Below are positions 7,946-13,206 of a stretch of DNA of 18,893 nt, piece after piece. Each line of letters starts with the position of its first letter. The stretch's first letter is position 1. The notes beneath the pieces are model-generated. The model ran no database searches. It saw nothing but the letters and a program-made list of their open reading frames with translations, and had not been told where the DNA came from. The translations under genes were made by a program, and so were the position numbers. Source of the DNA: Methylocystaceae bacterium (lineage in GTDB: Bacteria > Pseudomonadota > Alphaproteobacteria > Rhizobiales > Beijerinckiaceae); assembly GCA_003105285.1 (NCBI GenBank), contig PQAN01000061.1, positions 1 to 18,893 of the forward strand, written 5' to 3'.

Positions 7946-7997
7946 GTCCTTCCGTGTTTTTCTGAAATTCTGGAATACGGAAGGACGTTCTTTTTTT
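7946..7997 (+). terminator. Hairpin terminator after the ydcF-like gene
   Basis: A perfect 10-bp stem, GTCCTTCCGT (7946-7955) with ACGGAAGGAC (7977-7986), has a 21-base loop and is followed by GTTC and seven T residues (7991-7997). It starts two bases after the TAG stop. The form is that of a factor-independent terminator acting on the plus strand. The hairpin is also part of a dispersed repeat copied in reverse at 10072-10172. Confidence 0.8.
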
Positions 7998-8030
7998 CGC
8001 GTTTCCGACGCCGAACCGGCGTTCGCTTCG
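7946..8030 (-). repeat. Dispersed hairpin repeat, copy A (minus orientation)
   Basis: Read on the minus strand, this stretch runs CCGAAGCGAACG, then a 22-base block (8019-7998) beginning CCGGTTCGGCGTCGG and ending AAACGCG, then an A-rich linker, then the GTCCTTCCGT hairpin. The 22-base block is identical to 10095-10116 on the plus strand, and the flanks align on both sides. The copy begins immediately after the stop codon of the LuxR-type gene, in that gene's direction. Its hairpin doubles as the terminator of the convergent ydcF-like gene. Confidence 0.75.
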
Positions 8031-8032
8031 GA

Positions 8033-8896
8033 TCAGTCCCGCGGCGGCTTCTTGGACCGGCTCGAGCCGCCGGCGTCGACAGAGCGTCCGCCCGGCGTCG
8101 CGGCCGTCCAGGAGCCGTGCTTCATCTCCAGGAACAGGGCGATGGCCTGCGCGCGATTGCGTACTTCGAGCTTCTCGAACAAATTGCGCAGATGGAATTT
8201 GATCGTGTTGATCGAGACGCCGAAATCCTTGGCGAGCTGGTTATTGGTGTGCCCCGAGCCGAGCGCCGACAGCAGGCTGCGCTCACGCAAAGTGAGATTT
8301 TCCAACGGATCGGCGCGCATTTTGCGGATATCGACGAAAGGGAACACCATGTCGCCGGCGGCGACTGAGGCCAGGACGTCGAGCAGGCGTTCCGGCGGGG
8401 CGCGTTTGCTCACGAAGCCGGCGCCGCCCAATTGCAGCGTCTCGGCCGGCGCGGCCGGATCGTTGGTGCCGCTGTAGACGACGATCTTGGGCGCGGAGGT
8501 CTGCCGCGACAGCGCCCGCAGCACCTCGCGCGCATGCATCGTCGGCAATTGCCAGCCGATGATCGCGATCGAGAATTGATGGAGTTTGGCCGCGTCGAGA
8601 AACTCTTCGCCGTCGGTCACTTTCAGGATGAGGTTGAAGCGGCGGTCCTCGGCGAGCAGCGCCTCGAGGCCGGCGAGAATCAAGGGGCTCTTGTCGGCGA
8701 TCGCGACGTCGATCGGAAAGGCGCCGCGCGTCGGCCCAGGATCGTCGCTTTCGCCGGAGCGTTGTCCGCCTTTCGGTCGCGAGGGGGCGGCTCTGGGGCT
8801 GTCGATGGTCAGTTGCGCGGTCGGACGTTCATGGTTTCGGACGGCGCCGCTTCGCGACCGTTCATCTCCGAGCTTCGTCGAAGACGTCAGAGTCAT
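8033..8896 (-). CDS. LuxR-type response regulator with degenerate receiver
   Basis: The gene encodes 287 residues in three parts. Residues 1-60 are a polar, proline/arginine-rich tail. Residues 62-181 form a receiver-like domain. Residues 198-256 form a LuxR/NarL helix-turn-helix (LTLRERSLLSALGSGHTNNQ, then ending KFHLRNLFEKLEVRNRAQA), which binds DNA. In the receiver the site of phosphorylation is changed: where family members have Asp before the L-x-M-P turn, this one has Gly114 (SIAIIGWQLPTM). The first acidic pair is Asp68-Lys69 in place of Asp-Asp. Ser142 and Lys164 are kept. Phosphorylation control is therefore unlikely. ATG 8896 has GGAG six bases upstream; a TTG at 8908 is less likely. 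No histidine kinase is adjacent, so targets and signal are unknown. Confidence 0.88.
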   Translation of the reverse strand: MTLTSSTKLGDERSRSGAVRNHERPTAQLTIDSPRAAPSRPKGGQRSGESDDPGPTRGAFPIDVAIADKSPLILAGLEALLAEDRRFNLILKVTDGEEFLDAAKLHQFSIAIIGWQLPTMHAREVLRALSRQTSAPKIVVYSGTNDPAAPAETLQLGGAGFVSKRAPPERLLDVLASVAAGDMVFPFVDIRKMRADPLENLTLRERSLLSALGSGHTNNQLAKDFGVSINTIKFHLRNLFEKLEVRNRAQAIALFLEMKHGSWTAATPGGRSVDAGGSSRSKKPPRD

Positions 8897-9007
8897 GGAC
8901 AACTCCAATGAAAGCGCCGCGCAGTTCGCGATTCAGGCCGAAGAGCCCGCCGGGCGGAGGCGTTCGAGCGACAGGCGCGCCCGGCCCGCTCCAGCCCTCG
9001 GGCGGAA

Positions 9008-9036
9008 AGTATATATCCTGCGATTCTCGTTGGAAA
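9008..9036 (-). promoter_or_regulatory. Candidate sigma-70 promoter of the LuxR-type gene
   Basis: On the minus strand, TTTCCA (9036-9031) and TATACT (9013-9008) are separated by exactly 17 bp, inside an AT-rich patch (GGATATATACTTT) that stands out from its surroundings. Transcription would begin near 9001, leaving a leader of about 105 bases before the regulator's start codon. The boxes match the housekeeping consensus well; there is no independent proof. Confidence 0.5.
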
Positions 9037-9166
9037 GCGTTGATCGCACGCGCGAACGCCTCGCGTTTCGGGCGGTGGAAATCCGGCCGAAGGCCTTAAA
9101 AAATTCGGCGCGGCAAACCGGCTCGAGCCGACGCGCCGCGCCCTTGAGCAAATAAGAAAATCCGGC

Positions 9167-9280
9167 TCAGTCGCTCAGGACCCAGCGCGCAGCGAAATAG
9201 GCGGCGGCGCCGATGGCGACGACCGCGATCATGCCGAACGGGGTCGCGGCATATTGCGTCAACTCGAGAATGGCTCCCAT
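9167..9280 (-). CDS. 37-residue single-pass membrane miniprotein
   Basis: This short frame encodes 37 residues: MGAILELTQYAATPFG, then a helix of about 17 hydrophobic residues (MIAVVAIGAAAYFAARW), then VLSD. Support for translation is the ribosome binding site: AAGGAGG (9294-9288) lies seven bases from the ATG, the best in the window. The hydrophobic stretch fits one membrane crossing, with Arg32 at one end. The gene stands alone, 271 bp upstream of the LuxR-type gene on the same strand, with a long gene-free region before it. I do not recognise a family. Small subunits of respiratory complexes and other regulatory miniproteins look like this, but no partner is evident nearby. Confidence 0.7.
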   Translation of the reverse strand: MGAILELTQYAATPFGMIAVVAIGAAAYFAARWVLSD

Positions 9281-9648
9281 GACATTTCCTCCTTCTTCAC
9301 ACTCGACTTCGGTTCATGCTGTCAGCCACGCTACGATATCACTCATGACGGACGATGTCTCGCCGCCACATGCAATTCGCTTCGGTGGATATCGTCGCCG
9401 GCTTGCTTCAGAGAACTTCTCGAAAAGCCCGATTGCGAATCGAGCCGAGCCGACGTTTCTGCTTTCGAGCCCGATCCTTTGGAGCGAGCCGAATGACCCC
9501 GCGCTCCACGCTCGCGGTTCGTGTCCCGCAATTATTGGAGCATGTGATGATTGTCAAGATGCGGATCGACGTGCGACCGCCGAGTTTCGGCTTGTCGCGG
9601 CGCGCCATGCGGCAATAAAAGGCGAGAAGCGGCGTCTCTCGATCACGC
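9281..9648. other. 368-bp gene-free region between divergent small genes
   Basis: No convincing coding frame is seen here; the open frames are short, arginine/serine-rich and mutually overlapping. The left end holds the ribosome binding site of the 37-residue protein. At the right end TTGTCG (9592-9597) and AATAAA (9614-9619), 16 bp apart, might be a weak plus-strand promoter for the gene at 9649. The stretch 9300-9560 is less GC-rich than its surroundings and must contain the promoter of the miniprotein, but I cannot place it. Confidence 0.4.
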
Positions 9649-10071
9649 ATGGAAGAAAAACCGGAAATGAGTCGACCTCCTCTGAAAATCCTTATCGCCG
9701 CTGGGCTCGTCGCGCTCGCCGGCTCGTCGTGGTTTTTTGTCTTTCGGCGCGTTCCGGCCTGTTCCGGCGACGGAAAATACATGGCGACGGCGCAGCAGTG
9801 CCGGGCCTATGGGATCGACGCCCGCATTTGCGCCGAGGCTGTCGAAAAGGCCCGGGCCTTCGTCCTGCGCGTCGCGCCGAAGAGCGAGACGTCGCTCGCC
9901 TGTGAATTGGCCTATGCGGAGTGTTTCGAGACGCCGCAGGGCGGCTTCGCGCCCTCGCCCTCGTTTTGTCTGCGATCGCCCGGCTCGTCGGACCCTGCGG
10001 AAGTCCGTTACCTCGAATATGTGTCGGATCGGATGAATCGCAGGAAGACGCGCGAGGTTCGAGTCGATTAG
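9649..10071 (+). CDS. Membrane-anchored DUF1190-like cysteine protein
   Basis: The gene encodes 140 residues. An N-terminal membrane anchor (about residues 12-32, LKILIAAGLVALAGSSWFFV) is followed by a cysteine-rich domain (Cys38, 51, 61, 85, 92, 107). The order is reminiscent of the YgiB/DUF1190 pattern: a first motif AQQCRAYGIDARICAEAVEKA, a second Cys pair LACELAYAEC, then a short aromatic tail. The match is by pattern only. Six cysteines outside the anchor suit disulfides in the periplasm. Two starts are possible, ATG 9649 and ATG 9667, and neither has a strong ribosome binding site; the shorter form would put the anchor nearer the N-terminus. A dispersed repeat begins at the stop codon. 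Confidence 0.65.
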   Translation: MEEKPEMSRPPLKILIAAGLVALAGSSWFFVFRRVPACSGDGKYMATAQQCRAYGIDARICAEAVEKARAFVLRVAPKSETSLACELAYAECFETPQGGFAPSPSFCLRSPGSSDPAEVRYLEYVSDRMNRRKTREVRVD

Positions 10072-10172
10072 AGCGCTTCCAGCCGAAGTGGAAACCGGTT
10101 CGGCGTCGGAAACGCGTCAAGACAAGAAGCTGGAGTCTTTCCGTGTTTCAATGAAACACGGAAAGACTCCAG
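10072..10172 (+). repeat. Dispersed hairpin repeat, copy B, with perfect 43-base palindrome
   Basis: Starting at the stop of the DUF1190-like gene, the sequence reads AGCGCTTCCAGCCGAAGTGG, continues through the 22-base block shared with copy A (10095-10116), an A-rich linker, and a perfect inverted repeat. Its arms are 10130-10150 and 10152-10172, 21 bp each around a single central base, with outer end CTGGAGTC and inner end GTGTTTCA. No T tract follows, so it is not a standard terminator. The first part resembles the AGCGCTTCC...AAGTGG...ACCGG repeats widespread between genes in Hyphomicrobiales. Confidence 0.8.
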
Positions 10173-10261
10173 TCGGTCGCGAGCGAGCCTGAAGGTTCGC
10201 GGCCCGGGAAACGCCTTTGGAGCGGAGCCTTCGGGCGGACCGAAGAGCGTGGCGCCGTGGA

Positions 10262-11131
10262 TCATTGCTCGGCCGACTGGCGCCGGCCGAGCTCGAATTC
10301 GGCTGCTTCTATGACCAGCATGCCGGCCGACGTGCGCACGGCGATCCGATAGGGCACGACGACATGCGCGGTCGGCAAGGGGGCGAGCCAGACATTCATG
10401 TCGCCGTTCTCGGCCATGTATCTGGTCGAGACGCTGTCCGGCCGATGCCCGGCGATCGGCGTGTATCGCGCCACGCAGACCGACACCGGACCGGAATAGC
10501 CACGCGTCTCCACATTGCGGGTTTCGACGTAAGAGAGATCCACGTCGAAACGGGTCACGCCGTCGAACACGGGAATCCTGCGGTTGCACGCCGACGGCCC
10601 CGTCAGGGGGTCGCTCGCCGGCACGCTCATGATGAGCGCGCTCACCGGGTCGATGATGTGGCTCTTGTTTCCATCCGTGACGGGCACGCGAATGGCTTGG
10701 TCCCACGGCGTCGGATCGACATGGACGGCGCGCGCGGCGTTGCCGGCGAGCGCCATCCGGACCGTGCGAGTCTCGTATCGGTTGGATGAGGTGCTGGCGT
10801 AGCTCGCCGGCGCCGGGCCGTTTCGCGAAAAGGCGCCGGCGGCCGTCGCCACGCCTCTCGTGTCGTTGACGAGCGAGGCCAGCCCGGATGTCTTCATCGA
10901 AATGTCGACGCGGTAATTATGCGGCTCGATCACGCCGGCGGCGGAAGCGTGGCCGATCGACAGGCCGATGAGGCTGAGCGAATAATGCGCCTTGATCGTT
11001 TCGCCATGCGCCGACGCGGCCGCGATCGCAGCCATGCCGACGAGCGCGGCGCGCTTCCTGGCGAGCTTGGCCGTCGTCGCGAATGCAGCGGAAAAATTCG
11101 CCATGACGAGGTTCGCAGTCGATCGAATCAT
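10262..11131 (-). CDS. DUF3108 domain secreted protein
   Basis: The gene encodes 289 residues. The N-terminus has a basic stretch (KLARKR) followed by a hydrophobic run (AALVGMAAIAAASA), a signal peptide with likely cleavage near Ala-His-Gly, so the mature protein should be periplasmic. The mature part opens with IKAHYSLSLIGLSIGHAS and contains RYETRTVRMAL, DPVSALIM, FDGVTRFDVDLSYVE and a late WLAPLPTAHVVVPYRIAVRT, the beta-rich pattern of DUF3108 proteins common in Hyphomicrobiales. The molecular function is unknown. ATG 11131 is the longest sensible start and ATG 11104 the alternative; neither has a clear ribosome binding site. It lies 74 bp downstream of the YkgJ-like gene on the same strand and may be co-transcribed with it. 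Confidence 0.85.
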   Translation of the reverse strand: MIRSTANLVMANFSAAFATTAKLARKRAALVGMAAIAAASAHGETIKAHYSLSLIGLSIGHASAAGVIEPHNYRVDISMKTSGLASLVNDTRGVATAAGAFSRNGPAPASYASTSSNRYETRTVRMALAGNAARAVHVDPTPWDQAIRVPVTDGNKSHIIDPVSALIMSVPASDPLTGPSACNRRIPVFDGVTRFDVDLSYVETRNVETRGYSGPVSVCVARYTPIAGHRPDSVSTRYMAENGDMNVWLAPLPTAHVVVPYRIAVRTSAGMLVIEAAEFELGRRQSAEQ

Positions 11132-11205
11132 GTCGTTGCCACAATGGCCGAGGCGAGCCGTCTTGTCGATGCTCGGGTCGTAGCGGAGGGGCCCTTCGAG
11201 AAACG

Positions 11206-11622
11206 TCAGGCCCATTCCTGCCAACTGCCGTCCGCGAAAATGCGCCAGGCGCGCAATCCCGCTTTGGCGACCACGATCCGCCCGGCCTTCGCCTCGCCGA
11301 CGAGGTGCTTGAATATTAACTGATTGCGCCAGGAAAAGGGCTTTTCTGGGTCGCAGACCGCGTGATATTCGTCGCTGTCCGGATCGTCCATGAGCAATGT
11401 GCCGACCCGGTCGGGGCGCAGTTGCGGGCCGAGGCTGCGCTCTTCCTTCCAGCGGCACTGATAGTCGCGGCAGACCTGCGGCCTGGTCGAATAGGTTCCG
11501 CAGCCGCCGGTCTTCGTGCAGTGGACGCACCAGAGTCCCGCCCGCTTGTCGAAGTCTTCGATCTCCAGGACTTTGCAGCAGAATGAGCAGGGACCGCAGG
11601 CCTTGCCGGGGATGTCGAGCAT
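11206..11622 (-). CDS. YkgJ-family cysteine cluster protein
   Basis: The gene encodes 138 residues. The cysteine pattern is the family signature: Cys9, Cys12, Cys15-Cys16 (CGPCSFCC), Cys32 and Cys35, Cys41 (GGCGTY), then STRPQVCRDYQCRW with Cys51 and Cys56. Such proteins are thought to bind zinc or an iron-sulfur cluster through these cysteines; the cellular role is undefined. The rest is soluble, with no signal peptide, so it is cytoplasmic. The start at 11622 precedes the first cysteine by eight residues, as is usual in this family. The frame is open upstream but not family-like. The gene is divergent from the sulfurtransferase gene across 114 bp, so shared regulation around sulfur or metal chemistry is conceivable but not shown. 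Confidence 0.88.
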   Translation of the reverse strand: MLDIPGKACGPCSFCCKVLEIEDFDKRAGLWCVHCTKTGGCGTYSTRPQVCRDYQCRWKEERSLGPQLRPDRVGTLLMDDPDSDEYHAVCDPEKPFSWRNQLIFKHLVGEAKAGRIVVAKAGLRAWRIFADGSWQEWA

Positions 11623-11736
11623 GGTTGGAATTTTCTGTGTCGGCGCCGCTTCGGCGATGGAATCGATTCTGCTACTTTGACTACAACGATCATCGTGGCG
11701 ACGCCATCGATATCGGGAAAAGGGCACGGGAACGCC

Positions 11737-12615
11737 ATGACGAGAACCGCTCCGACCATCGACGCCGAAACGCTGTTCGTCTCGACGCAATGGCTCGCCG
11801 ATCATCTCCATGCGCCGGATCTCGTCCTGTTCGACGCGTCCTGGCATCTGCCGACCGCCGGGCGCGACGCTCACGCGGAATATCTCGACGCTCACATCCC
11901 GGGAGCGACGTTCTTCGACATCGACGCCGTCGCCGATCACTCGACCGACCTGCCGCATATGCTGCCGGACCCGGTGGCGTTTTCGTCCGCCGTGCGCAAG
12001 CTCGGCTTCGGCGACGGGATGCGGGCGGTCGTCTACGACAGCGTCGGCCTGTTCTCGGCGCCGCGCCTCTGGTGGACGCTGCGCATATTCGGCGCGTCCG
12101 ACGTCTCCATCCTCGACGGCGGATTGCCGAAATGGAAGGCCGAAGGACACGCCGTCGAGCAGGGCCCGGTCTCGCGCCAGCCACGCCATTTCACGCCGCG
12201 GTTCGACCACGGCCTCGTGGCGGACGCGGCCGATGTGAAGAAAGCGCTCGCCGACCGTTCGGCGCAGGTCGTCGACGTGCGCTCGGCGGAGCGCTTCCGG
12301 GGGATTGCGGCGGAGCCGCGCCCCGGGCTGCGCTCGGGCCACATGCCGGGCGCGCTCAATCTGCCTTTCGGGAGCCTCGTCGAGGGCGGCCGCATGAAAG
12401 ACAGAGCGGCGCTCGAAAGCGCCTTCGCGCAGGCCGGCGTCGAGCCGGATCGTCCGATCATCGCGAGCTGCGGCTCCGGCCTCACCGCGGCTATTTTGAG
12501 TTTGGCGCTGGCGGCGTCCGGGCGGCGGCCGGCGACCGTCTATGACGGCTCATGGGCCGAATGGGGGGCGAGGGCGGACCTTCCGGTGGTTGTCGAGGCG
12601 CAGGCGAAGTCGTGA
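11737..12615 (+). CDS. sseA: 3-mercaptopyruvate-type sulfurtransferase
   Basis: This 292-residue protein has two rhodanese domains in tandem. The N-terminal, inactive one contains SWHLPTAGRDAHAEYLDAHI and DGGLPKWKAEG. The C-terminal one contains VVDVRSAERFRG, RSGHMPGALNLPF and the active-site loop Cys245-Gly-Ser-Gly-Leu-Thr-Ala (CGSGLTA). The CGSG[VL]TA loop points to 3-mercaptopyruvate as donor rather than thiosulfate, whose enzymes favour a more basic loop. The reaction moves sulfur to the cysteine persulfide and on to cyanide or thiols, in the cytoplasm. ATG 11737 has a modest CACGGGA upstream; the longer frame from 11677 adds twenty residues without family character. It ends 158 bp before glnB. 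Confidence 0.92.
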   Translation: MTRTAPTIDAETLFVSTQWLADHLHAPDLVLFDASWHLPTAGRDAHAEYLDAHIPGATFFDIDAVADHSTDLPHMLPDPVAFSSAVRKLGFGDGMRAVVYDSVGLFSAPRLWWTLRIFGASDVSILDGGLPKWKAEGHAVEQGPVSRQPRHFTPRFDHGLVADAADVKKALADRSAQVVDVRSAERFRGIAAEPRPGLRSGHMPGALNLPFGSLVEGGRMKDRAALESAFAQAGVEPDRPIIASCGSGLTAAILSLALAASGRRPATVYDGSWAEWGARADLPVVVEAQAKS

Positions 12616-12624
12616 TGTTTTTCT

Positions 12625-12659
12625 AGGCAGCCAAGCCTGTCTATTAGGCAATAGCGCCT
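12625..12659. promoter_or_regulatory. Twin palindromes 21 bp apart upstream of glnB
   Basis: AGGCAGCCAAGCCT (12625-12638) and AGGCAATAGCGCCT (12646-12659) are both AGGC-N6-GCCT inverted repeats. Their start-to-start distance is 21 bp, which puts them on the same face of the helix. They lie 10-44 bases after the sseA stop and 115-150 bases before the glnB ATG. The arrangement suggests a two-dimer operator for an unknown regulator. They are not obvious NtrC sites. The arms are short, so chance is possible in GC-rich DNA. Confidence 0.4.
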
Positions 12660-12773
12660 ATTTTCGGCATGGCGGATTATTGTGACAAATGCTATGAGCG
12701 CGGCGGTTCTTCGGCTCGTGCGAGAGTTCGTTCGAGCGCGGGGAACTTCGAGTGCGGCGCGGGGAAGGGTTGA

Positions 12774-13112
12774 ATGAAGAAAATCGAGGCGATCATCAAA
12801 CCGTTCAAGCTCGATGAAGTAAAAGAGGCGCTGCAAAGCGCCGGCCTGCAGGGCATTACTGTCACCGAAGCGAAGGGTTTCGGTCGCCAAAAAGGGCATA
12901 CCGAGCTCTATCGCGGCGCGGAATATGTGGTCGATTTCCTGCCCAAGGTGAAAATCGAGATCGTGCTCGCCGACGACGCCGTCGACCGCGCGGTCGAAGC
13001 CATTCGCAAAGCCGCGCAGACCGGCCGCATCGGCGACGGTAAGATATTCGTTTCCAACGTCGAAGGCGCGATCAGAATCCGCACCGGAGAGACCGGCGCA
13101 GACGCGATCTGA
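12774..13112 (+). CDS. glnB: Nitrogen regulatory protein P-II
   Basis: This 112-residue protein is the exact length of GlnB and nearly collinear with the E. coli protein. The trimeric cytoplasmic signal protein reads glutamine (through uridylylation), 2-oxoglutarate and ATP/ADP, and controls glutamine synthetase adenylylation and NtrB. Seen: the start MKKIEAIIKPFKLDEVKEAL, the T-loop with GFGRQKGHTELYRGAEYVVD including the uridylylation residue Tyr51, the B-loop TGRIGDGKIFV, and the C-terminal RIRTGE. The position just upstream of glnA is the usual alphaproteobacterial arrangement and favours GlnB over GlnK, which normally precedes amtB. AAGGG lies upstream of the ATG. I found no sigma-54 (GG-N10-GC) element in the 158-bp leader. 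Confidence 0.97.
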   Translation: MKKIEAIIKPFKLDEVKEALQSAGLQGITVTEAKGFGRQKGHTELYRGAEYVVDFLPKVKIEIVLADDAVDRAVEAIRKAAQTGRIGDGKIFVSNVEGAIRIRTGETGADAI

Positions 13113-13206
13113 TCCGGCGCCGATTTCGCTTTGCTCGCCACCCTCAACGGTTCGCCCGCCCGCGCATCGAACTCGACCGTCTCACATCGAAGAGAGGCTC
13201 CACGAC

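Noticed and set aside
8908..9099. A plus-strand 63-codon frame divergent from the LuxR-type gene
   Set aside because: It has no ribosome binding site, is Arg/Pro/Ser-rich, and overlaps the probable promoter of the minus-strand regulator.
10068..10706. A 212-codon minus-strand frame covering repeat B and part of the DUF3108 gene
   Set aside because: It is out of frame with the DUF3108 gene, and its end is simply translated repeat sequence.
11397..12545. A 382-codon plus-strand frame overlapping the YkgJ-like and sulfurtransferase genes
   Set aside because: It is out of frame with the sulfurtransferase and antisense to the cysteine-cluster gene. The translation is arginine-rich and without motifs.
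12660..12700. A sigma-54 promoter upstream of glnB
   Set aside because: I checked the GG dinucleotides in TTCGGCATGGCGGATTATTG and onward; none has GC after a 10-base gap.
12774..13112. Calling the P-II gene glnK instead of glnB
   Set aside because: The neighbour is glnA and not amtB, and the sequence follows GlnB closely throughout.
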